Shown here piece after piece: positions 7,875 to 14,777 of a stretch of DNA of 28,022 nt; position 1 is the stretch's first letter, and each line of letters begins with the position of its first letter. The DNA lies in contig DOIX01000147.1 in NCBI GenBank assembly GCA_003511885.1, positions 16,060 through 44,081 on the forward strand, read 5' to 3'. Origin of the DNA: Cyanobacteria bacterium UBA11153. GTDB taxonomy: Bacteria > Cyanobacteriota > Cyanobacteriia > Cyanobacteriales > Coleofasciculaceae. Position numbers and translations under genes: made by a program. The notes below the pieces were generated by a model. That model ran no database searches and had not been told where the DNA came from. It saw only the letters and a program-made list of their open reading frames with translations.

Positions 7875-9089
7875 ATGAACACTATTTCCCATCCCATCTC
7901 GCGGCAAACTTCCCCAGATACTCGGATGCCCCCACCACCACCGCCCCCCCATACTCCAGCACATCACCCGGAATTAAACCATACCATCTCAATCCAGCGA
8001 ATGGTCAAAGAGGCTCATGCTCACAAAGCCTCTGATATTCACATTAGAGTCGGACAAGTGCCGCGATTTCGGATTCGGGGTGAGATGGTTATCCCCAAAA
8101 ATTATCCTCATGTGACACCAGAAATCTTTGAGCAATTCCTCACAGAAATCTTGAGTCCCTCTCAGAGAAAAGAATTTGCCGAAACCAAAGAATTGGATAC
8201 AGCAATTTACTATCCAGGTTTAGTCCGCTGTCGGGTAAACTGTTTTGAATCCCTGACAGGAGGGGCAATTGTTCTTCGTTTAATTAGTTTAGATATTCCT
8301 TCAATTGACGATTTAGGTTTACCGCTAGTCCTCAAAGATATCGTTCAGAAATCGCAGGGATTAGTTTTAGTTACTGGCCCAACTGGTTGCGGTAAATCCA
8401 CCACTCTAGCGGCAATGATCCGCCATATTAATGAAACAGCATGTAAACACATTGTTACCATCGAAGATCCAATTGAATACGTTCACTCTTCTAAAAAATC
8501 CCTCATCAGTCAGCGGGAAGTGGGATTGCACACATTAGAATTCCACCAAGCATTAAGGGCGGTATTGCGGGAAGATCCCGATGTCATTTTAATTGGAGAA
8601 ATGCGCGATCGTATTACCGTTAATACAGCCCTCCAAGCCGCACAAACTGGTCACTTGGTTTTTGGCACTCTCCATACTCGCAATGCCATCAATGCCATCA
8701 ACCGTCTTCTCAACCTTTACCCTCCAGAAGAACATACCGTCATGCGGGTGCAGATTGTCGAATCTCTGGTGGCAGTAGTTGCCCAACTACTACTACCAAC
8801 TACTGACAAGAAACGCCTTGCAGTTCATGATATTTTAATCAACACCCCAGCCATGCAAGATTACTTGATTAAGGGTGAAGATGATGAAGCATTCCGCTTA
8901 ATGGAAACTAATACTAATGAAGGAATGCAAGTGATGAATCAGGCAATTTACGCACAGTTACTCAACGGTAAGTTTACCATTGATGAAGCTGTGAAAGCCT
9001 CTCCCGATCCCCACGAACTTGAACGTCAAATTCGTTCCGGCGGTGGGGATTCCAGTGCTTCAGCCCGCGACTGGATGATGATGAGGTGA
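7875..9089 (+). CDS. pilT: type IV pilus retraction ATPase PilT
   Basis: A hexameric secretion-type ATPase of 404 residues that drives retraction of type IV pili from the cytoplasmic face. The first 35 residues are low complexity with a run of seven prolines (MPPPPPPPHTP), then the usual PilT N-terminal domain (ASDIHIRVGQVPRFRIRGEM). The Walker A motif GPTGCGKSTT lies at about 169-178, then the Asp box with IEDPIEYVH, Walker B VILIGEMRD and the His box GHLVFGTLHT. All motifs are intact. An AGGAAG ribosome-binding site precedes the ATG. It stands alone, not in a pilB-pilT-pilC operon, so it may be a second PilT paralogue, such as the PilT2 involved in phototaxis direction in Synechocystis. That assignment is inference, and the Pro-rich head is the main oddity. 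Confidence 0.93.
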   Translation: MNTISHPISRQTSPDTRMPPPPPPPHTPAHHPELNHTISIQRMVKEAHAHKASDIHIRVGQVPRFRIRGEMVIPKNYPHVTPEIFEQFLTEILSPSQRKEFAETKELDTAIYYPGLVRCRVNCFESLTGGAIVLRLISLDIPSIDDLGLPLVLKDIVQKSQGLVLVTGPTGCGKSTTLAAMIRHINETACKHIVTIEDPIEYVHSSKKSLISQREVGLHTLEFHQALRAVLREDPDVILIGEMRDRITVNTALQAAQTGHLVFGTLHTRNAINAINRLLNLYPPEEHTVMRVQIVESLVAVVAQLLLPTTDKKRLAVHDILINTPAMQDYLIKGEDDEAFRLMETNTNEGMQVMNQAIYAQLLNGKFTIDEAVKASPDPHELERQIRSGGGDSSASARDWMMMR

Positions 9090-9098
9090 GAGGTATCG

Positions 9099-9130
9099 CA
9101 GTTGACAGTTGACAATGGACAATGGACAAT
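9099..9130. repeat. short tandem repeat, left of MITE copy B
   Basis: CAGTTGACAGTTGACAATGG and further TGGACAA units run directly into the left end of the element at 9131. The same repeat resumes at its right end. Confidence 0.75.
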
Positions 9131-9296
9131 GGACATCTCCAAAATATAAACTATAGTATGTATATAGTATGTTTCTTTATCGTGGAAAGGGTGAAGCATT
9201 TGGACTGTATATCCGGGGTTTTCTACATAAATTGTCGCCCAAATGCTTCACCCCTACATAGATAAAGGCTCTTGAGATTATTTGTTGGAGAGGTCT
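9131..9296. mobile_element. MITE-like element, copy B
   Basis: A 166-bp element with ends GGACATCTCCAA and TTGGAGAGGTCT. It matches the element at 2059-2244 in inverted orientation, sharing for example CTCCAAAATATAAACTATAG and TTTCTTTATCGTGG. The interior carries a second inverted pair, GTGAAGCATTTGG and AAATGCTTCAC. It lies between convergent pilT and pstB inside a short-tandem-repeat array. No coding capacity. Confidence 0.7.
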
Positions 9297-9402
9297 AATG
9301 GACAGTTGACAATGGACAATGGACAATGAAAACTTGACAGCAGGGTAGTCTGAGTAACTATTAACTGTCAACTGTCAATTGTCAACTGTCAACTGTCAAC
9401 TG
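9297..9402. repeat. short tandem repeats, right of MITE copy B
   Basis: AATGGACAGTTGACAATGGA-type units at 9297-9329 and their inverse (AACTGTCAACTGTCAATTGT) at 9361-9402 form opposed arms that could fold into a long hairpin between the convergent pilT and pstB genes. Confidence 0.75.
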
Positions 9403-9423
9403 ATGAATCTTTCACTTCGATAT

Positions 9424-10194
9424 TTAACCTCTATCTCCATTAATATAAGCGGCAGTTAAAGATTCCTGCGGTGCGGTAAAAATCTGCTTTACATCGCCAT
9501 ATTCTATTAATTTTCCTACTCCATCTTTCACCCAAAATAGAGCAACTGAATCGGCAATCCGTTTAGCTTGGGCAAGGTTATGCGTTACAATTACTAAAGT
9601 GTAACGCTCTCTCAGACTGGCAATTAAATCTTCGACGACACCACTGGAAATTGGATCCAGGGCACTACAGGGTTCATCTAATAATAATACTTCTGGTTGT
9701 AAGACTAAAGCGCGGGCGATGCAGAGGCGTTGTTGTTGTCCTCCTGAGAGGGATAGAGCGGAGGTTTTGAGTCGATTTTTTACTTCATCCCACAAGCCGA
9801 CATCTTGGAGGGTGCTTTCAATTATACGATCGATTTCTTCCCGATTTTTGATGCCATGTTCCCGAAGAGGGAAGGCGAGATTTTGCCAAATGGAGAAGGG
9901 AAAAGGGTTGGGCTTTTGGAAGATTGTACCAATACGACGACGAATTGCGATCGCGTTTGTTTTGCTATCTAATACGTCGATATCTCCGAGGAGAATCTTG
10001 CCGGATATCCGAGTCTTGGGAATTAAGTCTGTCAGGCGGTTAAGGCAAGTTAAGAAGCTGGTTTTGCCACAGCCAGATGGTCCGATTAAGGCGGTGATAG
10101 TATGAGGAAATATGGAGAGGTTTATGTCGCTAAAGGCTGGTTTGTTTTTATAGTATAGGCTGAGGTTTTGGGTTTCGATTAATGGGGTTTTCAT
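9424..10194 (-). CDS. pstB: phosphate ABC transporter ATPase PstB
   Basis: The cytoplasmic ATPase of the PstSCAB high-affinity phosphate importer, 256 residues, normal length. Walker A GPSGCGKT at 38-45, Q-loop in TIFQKPNPFPFSIWQN, a diagnostic PstB stretch, signature LSGGQQQR, Walker B VLLLDEPCSALDP and the switch His in VIVTHNLAQAKRIAD are all intact. It is the last gene of pstS-C-A-B, 63 bases after pstA. No phoU follows. Because the operon lies directly behind an ArsR gene and arsS, this copy is probably arsenic-associated, not the only Pst of the genome. That is inferred from context. Confidence 0.93.
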   Translation of the reverse strand: MKTPLIETQNLSLYYKNKPAFSDINLSIFPHTITALIGPSGCGKTSFLTCLNRLTDLIPKTRISGKILLGDIDVLDSKTNAIAIRRRIGTIFQKPNPFPFSIWQNLAFPLREHGIKNREEIDRIIESTLQDVGLWDEVKNRLKTSALSLSGGQQQRLCIARALVLQPEVLLLDEPCSALDPISSGVVEDLIASLRERYTLVIVTHNLAQAKRIADSVALFWVKDGVGKLIEYGDVKQIFTAPQESLTAAYINGDRG

Positions 10195-10251
10195 TAGTTT
10201 TTGATTTGTGGTGGAGATTTGGCTAATTGCTAATTGTTAATAGGTATTTTT

Positions 10252-10275
10252 TGATCCCTACTCCCTACTCCCTAT
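10252..10275. repeat. short tandem repeat at the pstA stop
   Basis: CCCTACTCCCTACTCCCTAT covers the end of pstA. The last residues (GSRE) and the stop are encoded within or next to the repeat. Confidence 0.55.
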
Positions 10276-11088
10276 TAAAGCGGTGGTAGTATTAATTATT
10301 AATAGTAATACTATTAGGACTAAGGCAGATGCGTAGGCGTTAGTATCTCCGCCAGAAACATTCATGGATAAATCAAAAATATGAACGGCAAGGGATCTTC
10401 CTGAATCGAGTAGTGATTCTGGCATTCTATCTACATAACCGCTGGTAAAGATAAGGGCTGCTGTTTCCGCAATTCCTCTTCCTATTCCTAATATTAATCC
10501 GACTAAAATTCCTGGTATAGCTGCTGGTAATAGGATTTGAAAAATTGTGGTGGTGCGAGAATATGCTAGTGCTGCTGCTGCTAGTTTATATTCGCGGGGG
10601 ATGGCGCTAAATCCTGATTCAGTTTCGCGAATGAGGATGGGTAATACCATACAAGCAATAGTTAATCCACCCGATAAAATCGAGAATCCTAATCCTAGTG
10701 TTTGGCAGAAAAAGACATTGCCAAACAATCCAAATACAATGGAGGGCACTGCGGCTAATACGTCTAAACTGCGACGGATAATTCGCCCCAAGGTACTTTG
10801 ATTATCGGTAAATTCTGCTAAAAATAGTGCAGTACCTATACCGATGGGTACTGCGACAACTAGACATACACCTAATATCAGTAATGTGGATACAATAATT
10901 GAGCCAATCCCCCCTGCCCTTCCAGATTTTTCTGGTTGACTGGTGAGGAATTCCCAGGAAATTTTCCCGCTACCATACCAGATAATATCACTCAAAATCC
11001 ATAAAAAAATAGAGGTGACAAAAATTGCGATCGCCCAAACAATTATAGTGGATAGTGGAGGGATGGGGGAGTGGATGCTTTTAGTCAT
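10258..11088 (-). CDS. pstA: phosphate ABC transporter permease PstA
   Basis: An inner-membrane permease of 276 residues with about six hydrophobic helices. It has PstA-type motifs: FLTSQPEKSGRAGGIGS early, FLAEFTDNQ, a SLDVLAAVPSIVFGLFG stretch, and the EAA-like loop REYKLAAAALAYSRTTTIFQILLPAAIPGI that contacts PstB. The ATG overlaps the pstC stop by eight bases (ATGACTAA), indicating translational coupling. The C-terminus is short and ends in a tandem repeat, so its last few residues may be recent. Partner of PstC in the phosphate channel. Confidence 0.92.
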   Translation of the reverse strand: MTKSIHSPIPPLSTIIVWAIAIFVTSIFLWILSDIIWYGSGKISWEFLTSQPEKSGRAGGIGSIIVSTLLILGVCLVVAVPIGIGTALFLAEFTDNQSTLGRIIRRSLDVLAAVPSIVFGLFGNVFFCQTLGLGFSILSGGLTIACMVLPILIRETESGFSAIPREYKLAAAALAYSRTTTIFQILLPAAIPGILVGLILGIGRGIAETAALIFTSGYVDRMPESLLDSGRSLAVHIFDLSMNVSGGDTNAYASALVLIVLLLIINTTTALIGSRE

Positions 11089-11953
11089 AAATTTTATCTT
11101 GGCTGATAATTTCGGCGGCGGTTATTAATACTATAATTATTGCCATTAACATTAACCCACTGGCAAAAAGTGCGGCGCGGTGATTGCCAGTAGCATAAGC
11201 CATTTCTAGGGCAATATTGGCAGTAATAGTCCGGATTGAATCGAAGATACTTTTCGGGGTTTGCACCATATTACCGCATACCATTAAAACTGCCATGGTT
11301 TCGCCAATTGCCCGCCCAATTCCTAAAATTAAACCTGTAAAAAGTCCCGATTTTGCTGCCGTCAATACTACAACTCTGATGGTAGCCCAACGAGAAATTC
11401 CCAAGGCTGCTGCACCTAGCAGATATTCTAGCGGCACTTTGGCAAAACTGGCAGTAGCGGTAAGGGAAATTGTCGGTAAAATCATTAAAGTGAGGACGAG
11501 AATTCCTGCGAGTAAACTGGTTCCCGGTAACTGAATCTTGCCAATTAAAGGTACAAGCACAACTAAACCCCAAAAACCGTAAACTACAGAAGGAATCCCA
11601 GCAAGTAATTCAATCAAGCGGAGATAGAATTGGGCAATAATTGGCGGCGCATAATATTCACAAAAAATAGCTGAAGCAATTCCCAGTGGTGTGGCAAGAA
11701 ATACTGAACCCGCCGTTACCAACAAACTGCCCCAAACCATGGGAGTAAGGTTATATAATCCTTCTGTTGGATGCCATGAGGCATCGGTGAAGAAGCGATG
11801 CAATCCCACTGCCTGAAGGAGAGGGAAGGCTTCCCACAGTAAAAATAGTATAATCAAAATTGCGATCGCACCCGCAACTAAAGCGAAACCTCGCAATATC
11901 AAAATTAGGATAGTATCAGCGTGAGATGGGGACAAAATTTTGCTCTTTAACAA
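11081..11953 (-). CDS. pstC: phosphate ABC transporter permease PstC
   Basis: The second permease of the Pst importer, 290 residues with six predicted helices. Typical features are the periplasmic FFTDASWHPTEGLYNLTPMVWG segment, ELLAGIPSVVYGFWGL, and the EAA-type loop VPLEYLLGAAALGISRWATIRVVVLTAAKSGL. The assigned start is TTG, giving a 38-base overlap with the end of pstS. A later in-frame TTG (codon 7) is also possible. No ATG is available before the first helix. The overlap implies tight translational coupling inside pstSCAB. Confidence 0.9.
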   Translation of the reverse strand: MLKSKILSPSHADTILILILRGFALVAGAIAILIILFLLWEAFPLLQAVGLHRFFTDASWHPTEGLYNLTPMVWGSLLVTAGSVFLATPLGIASAIFCEYYAPPIIAQFYLRLIELLAGIPSVVYGFWGLVVLVPLIGKIQLPGTSLLAGILVLTLMILPTISLTATASFAKVPLEYLLGAAALGISRWATIRVVVLTAAKSGLFTGLILGIGRAIGETMAVLMVCGNMVQTPKSIFDSIRTITANIALEMAYATGNHRAALFASGLMLMAIIIVLITAAEIISQDKIYD

Positions 11954-12770
11954 TGTCTTCTACCTCTGGCGATTGGGCGAAATTAATAAATTCATTAGTT
12001 AAGCCTTCTGGTTTATTTTTAGTTATTAAATTCAAAGGACGAGAAATGGGAAATTTTCCATTTTTTACATTTTCCGTAGTCGCAGCTACCCCACTCACAG
12101 GTAGTAACTTAATGGGAGAGCCATGATTAATATCATATTCTGCTGCACCAATGGAAACATAACCAATGGAATTAGGATTACCCGCCACTGTTTTAATACC
12201 TTGCTGATTATCACCAATGACAACTTGCGCTTTAATATCGCTATTTTTCAGCTTAAAATAATGAGTAAATAATTCCAGAGTCGAACGTCCTTCAGCTTTA
12301 TTCACAACAGTAATAGTACCATCCTTTCCCCCCACATTTTTCCAGATCGTAATTTTACCAGTATAAATACTAACAACTTGTTCGTCGCCCAAAGATGAGA
12401 CAGGATTATCTTTATGGATAATAATTCCCACACCATCGCGAGCAATTGTAAATGCTTGTAAATCCTTTTCCTCATCCTTAAGTGCGCGAGAAACCATCCC
12501 AATATCTGCCAATCCTTGACGCGCATCATTAACACCGCGAGAAGATCCCCCACTTTGTACATCCACGCGCACTCCCGGATGTTTAGATTCAAAACGCTTC
12601 CCAATTTCTGCTGCTAAAGGAGCTATTGTACTAGAGCCAGTTAAAACTAATTTACCAGATTTAGCATTACCAGAATCCTTGGCTACTTCTGGAGGTTTAC
12701 CACAAGATTGTAACGACAAACAAGCTGCTAACCCAATCGCAATTGAAGCAATAGTCTGAAAATTTTTCAT
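11916..12770 (-). CDS. pstS: phosphate-binding lipoprotein PstS
   Basis: The periplasmic phosphate-binding component, 284 residues. The signal peptide ends in a lipobox (LSLQSC) with lipidation expected at the Cys. Phosphate-loop motifs are present: TGSSTIAPLA, SGGSSRGVNDARQG with DIGMVSR, and EGRSTLELF. The Asp of ADIGM is a candidate for the acidic residue that helps such proteins prefer phosphate over arsenate, but I cannot judge selectivity by eye. An AGGA ribosome-binding site precedes the ATG. The gene follows arsR1 by 154 bases on the same strand, a spacer containing a possible Pho box and an AT-rich dyad. Control by phosphate and by arsenic are both plausible. Confidence 0.92.
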   Translation of the reverse strand: MKNFQTIASIAIGLAACLSLQSCGKPPEVAKDSGNAKSGKLVLTGSSTIAPLAAEIGKRFESKHPGVRVDVQSGGSSRGVNDARQGLADIGMVSRALKDEEKDLQAFTIARDGVGIIIHKDNPVSSLGDEQVVSIYTGKITIWKNVGGKDGTITVVNKAEGRSTLELFTHYFKLKNSDIKAQVVIGDNQQGIKTVAGNPNSIGYVSIGAAEYDINHGSPIKLLPVSGVAATTENVKNGKFPISRPLNLITKNKPEGLTNEFINFAQSPEVEDIVKEQNFVPISR

Positions 12771-12832
12771 AATCTATTCCTGATGTAACTTAAAAATAGA
12801 GCCAACTCTCTTCGTGCCTCTGTGTGAAAAAA

Positions 12833-12862
12833 GAATAAATATTTTTTTAACGCAAAGGTAAG
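12833..12862 (-). promoter_or_regulatory. possible degenerate Pho box
   Basis: Read on the minus strand, CTTACCTT, GTTAAAAA and ATTTATTC follow each other with 3-base spacers, the 11-base period of cyanobacterial Pho boxes (PyTTAAPyPyT repeats). Only the first unit is close to consensus (7 of 8). It lies 63-92 bases upstream of pstS. Confidence 0.25.
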
Positions 12863-12871
12863 TGGAAAGGC

Positions 12872-12888
12872 TTGCAAATTTTTTGCAA
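12872..12888. promoter_or_regulatory. perfect dyad upstream of pstS
   Basis: TTGCAAA and TTTGCAA are perfect 7-base arms around TTT, between arsR1 and pstS. It could be an operator or a weak hairpin after arsR1. It does not match the dyads of either arsR gene. Confidence 0.3.
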
Positions 12889-12924
12889 AGAATATAAGGG
12901 GAATTATCGGCGTGTTTTGGGTTT

Positions 12925-13230
12925 TTAATCAAAAGACAGGAGACAACATCCCAAATCGATTACCTTATCATCATTAACTTCCCTAATTGGAGGTATGAAA
13001 TGATAAAGTACTGATTTTCCATCTCGCGTTGCCTCGACAAAACCCTCATCCCGTAAAATTTTGAGGTGGTGCGATAGCAAACTTTGTTCTATTTGTAAAA
13101 CAGCATTTATTTCGCTGACATATTTTGGCCCATCCATTAATATTTGCAAAACAGCTAAACGAGTAGTATCTGCTAAAACTTTAAGTTTTCGGGCACAAAA
13201 AGATGGAGGGGATAGGTTTTTCTGGTTCAT
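12925..13230 (-). CDS. arsR: ArsR/SmtB-family regulator, pst-linked
   Basis: A 101-residue winged-helix repressor. The core reads LADTTRLAVLQILMDGPKYV, then the recognition helix SLLSHHLKILRDEGFVEATRDGKSVLYHF. The classic ELCVCDL metal box is absent. Instead Cys12 and a C-terminal pair Cys95-Cys96 (DLGCCLLSF) could bind As(III), much as the Acidithiobacillus ferrooxidans ArsR uses Cys95, Cys96 and Cys102. The third Cys of that set is missing here, so Cys12 may complete the site. It lies between arsS (72 bases upstream) and pstS (154 bases downstream), all on the minus strand. A perfect 9-base dyad at 13263-13284 is its likely operator. Repression of its own promoter and pstSCAB, relieved by arsenite, is inferred. 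Confidence 0.88.
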   Translation of the reverse strand: MNQKNLSPPSFCARKLKVLADTTRLAVLQILMDGPKYVSEINAVLQIEQSLLSHHLKILRDEGFVEATRDGKSVLYHFIPPIREVNDDKVIDLGCCLLSFD

Positions 13231-13242
13231 AATTCAGTATCT

Positions 13243-13284
13243 ATATGAATTGAATGTAGATTGATATGAAATAATTTTCATATC
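13243..13284. promoter_or_regulatory. likely ArsR operator
   Basis: GATATGAAA and TTTCATATC (13263-13271 and 13276-13284) are perfect 9-base inverted arms around TAAT. A further ATATGAA half-site lies at 13243, 21 bases (two helical turns) from the ATATGAA at 13264. The cluster lies 13-54 bases upstream of the arsR1 start, where a repressor would act. Confidence 0.6.
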
Positions 13285-13302
13285 TTTTCTAAAAAAACAA
13301 CC

Positions 13303-14301
13303 TTAAACCAACGCGCCACCACAACTCGAACCGCAACCTGCCGTACAACCGTAGCAATAAGCAGCGGTGCGAATCTCGTCAATTAAGTCTAAATTTCCTG
13401 CTGCTAAGATTTTGCTAACTGTTAGTTTTTCTCCACTGCGAGATTCTGCTGGTAAGTTTTCCATCTGGTTAAAGTCGCAATCATAGACATTTCCCAGATA
13501 ATCTATGGAGAGTTGATCGCGACACATCAAATATTCTAGCGTATCTGGATTAAAGTTAGTCTCCAAAAACTTTATGTAAGGAGAGTATAGCTTAGTTCGT
13601 TGCAAATGAAACTTACTTCTGCCAACAGGGAGATTGGTAATTGTAAACAACTGGTTGAATTCAATATCAAAATGTTCTCTCAAGAACATTTTGTAATCCT
13701 CTTCTAACTTAGCCTGATTGGGAGTGAGGGAAAATTTTTCCGTTACGGGTAGTTGGGGATTATAGACAAAATCTAGAATTAAATCGGGGTTTATCCCGTA
13801 ACCCAATTGATTCAACCATTGAATCGCCCGAATTGAATCGTTATAGACACCTTTACCCCGCATTTTATCCACATTATCTTCTAAATAACAAGGGAGGGAT
13901 GCCACAACTCTTACCTGGTTTTGGGCAAAATATCTTGGTAAATACTCAAATTCCGGTTCAAAATAAATGGTTAAGTTTGAGCGGACAATAACTGCTTTGC
14001 CAGTTAAACGTGAGGCTTCTACTAAAGGTTTAAAGCCATAGTTCATTTCTGGTGCGCCGCCAGTTAAGTCAACTATTTTAATTTGGGGGAATTTATGAAT
14101 TATTTCGATTAATTTGCCGCAAATTTCTGGGGTTAATTCTTCTGTACGTTTGGGACTAGCTTCTACATGACAGTGATTACAAGTGAGATTGCAGCGTTTA
14201 CCGATATTTATTTGTAATACTGTAATTGGGTTTTTGTTTAGGGGATGGTTTAGTTTTTGACTAAATGGAGTGACAGTATCTCTGGCAATTTGTTGCACCA
14301 T
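13303..14301 (-). CDS. arsS: arsenosugar-type radical SAM protein ArsS
   Basis: A radical SAM enzyme of 332 residues. The 4Fe-4S motif is CNLTCNHCH (CxxxCxxC), followed by the SAM-binding GGAPEMN. The C-terminal DUF3641-type domain carries a Cys-rich end, YCYGCTAGCGSSCGG, a known signature of the ArsS family (in some bacteria one of these Cys is selenocysteine). In cyanobacteria ArsS acts after ArsM, attaching the 5'-deoxyadenosyl group of SAM to methylated arsenic on the way to arsenosugars. All Cys are present and the length is normal. It lies upstream of arsR1 and pstSCAB, with arsM 12 kb away on the same strand. No clear promoter was found upstream. Family assignment is firm, the exact product inferred. 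Confidence 0.9.
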   Translation of the reverse strand: MVQQIARDTVTPFSQKLNHPLNKNPITVLQINIGKRCNLTCNHCHVEASPKRTEELTPEICGKLIEIIHKFPQIKIVDLTGGAPEMNYGFKPLVEASRLTGKAVIVRSNLTIYFEPEFEYLPRYFAQNQVRVVASLPCYLEDNVDKMRGKGVYNDSIRAIQWLNQLGYGINPDLILDFVYNPQLPVTEKFSLTPNQAKLEEDYKMFLREHFDIEFNQLFTITNLPVGRSKFHLQRTKLYSPYIKFLETNFNPDTLEYLMCRDQLSIDYLGNVYDCDFNQMENLPAESRSGEKLTVSKILAAGNLDLIDEIRTAAYCYGCTAGCGSSCGGALV

Positions 14302-14777
14302 GGGTTTTGCTTGTGAAATTTAATGGGATCTTGTCAGGGTTTACCTTTGGGGTAAGAGTGGTAGTTATCAGGCTCTGTACTTATATTGTTTTATCATTTT
14401 TACTGGGGATTTAGCAAGTTAAACATCTTTTGCTGAGTTTTTCATGAGAATAGGCTTGATAGGGGCTGAAGGTTTTGTTGATAGTGCGAATTTCATAACT
14501 TGCACCATTGTCAGTAAGCTTTATCACCCGCCGTGGAATTAATTCCACGGCTAATAGCTGAAGTCCATTGAAATGGACTAAAATTCTCACTCAGTCGGTT
14601 TTAACTGAGATGTTGCACCATTCTCAATAAAGAGCTACAACCCTTGATGCTTCGTTGATGTGGTCACCAAAAATTAAGCTTTTTCAGGCTGAAATTCACA
14701 CCGATTTACCAAAAAAATCTGCTTAATAATCTAAGTTCATAGTTATCTTGTTAAATCGGCTAATGGCCATTAGCCAT
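14302..14777. other. non-coding stretch rich in palindromes
   Basis: About 475 bases upstream of arsS with no gene. The central 14490-14630 segment has three successive hairpins between direct copies of TTGCACCATT (annotated separately). The rest is AT-rich. The arsS promoter should lie at 14302-14420, but no consensus boxes were recognised. Confidence 0.5.
14531..14609. repeat. cluster of three hairpins
   Basis: CCGTGGAATTAATTCCACGG is a perfect 20-base palindrome (14531-14550). AGTCCATT and AATGGACT form 8-base arms around GA (14562-14579). CTCAGT and ACTGAG pair at 14590-14609. Copies of TTGCACCATT with a following TCA flank the cluster on both sides. It resembles dispersed cyanobacterial palindromic repeats and could form a structured RNA if transcribed. 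Confidence 0.6.

Noticed and set aside
9177..9371. 64-residue minus-strand ORF between pilT and pstB
   Set aside because: Made of MITE and short-tandem-repeat sequence; no family resemblance and no ribosome-binding site.
9719..10105. 128-residue plus-strand ORF
   Set aside because: Lies wholly antisense within pstB, which has all ABC ATPase motifs.
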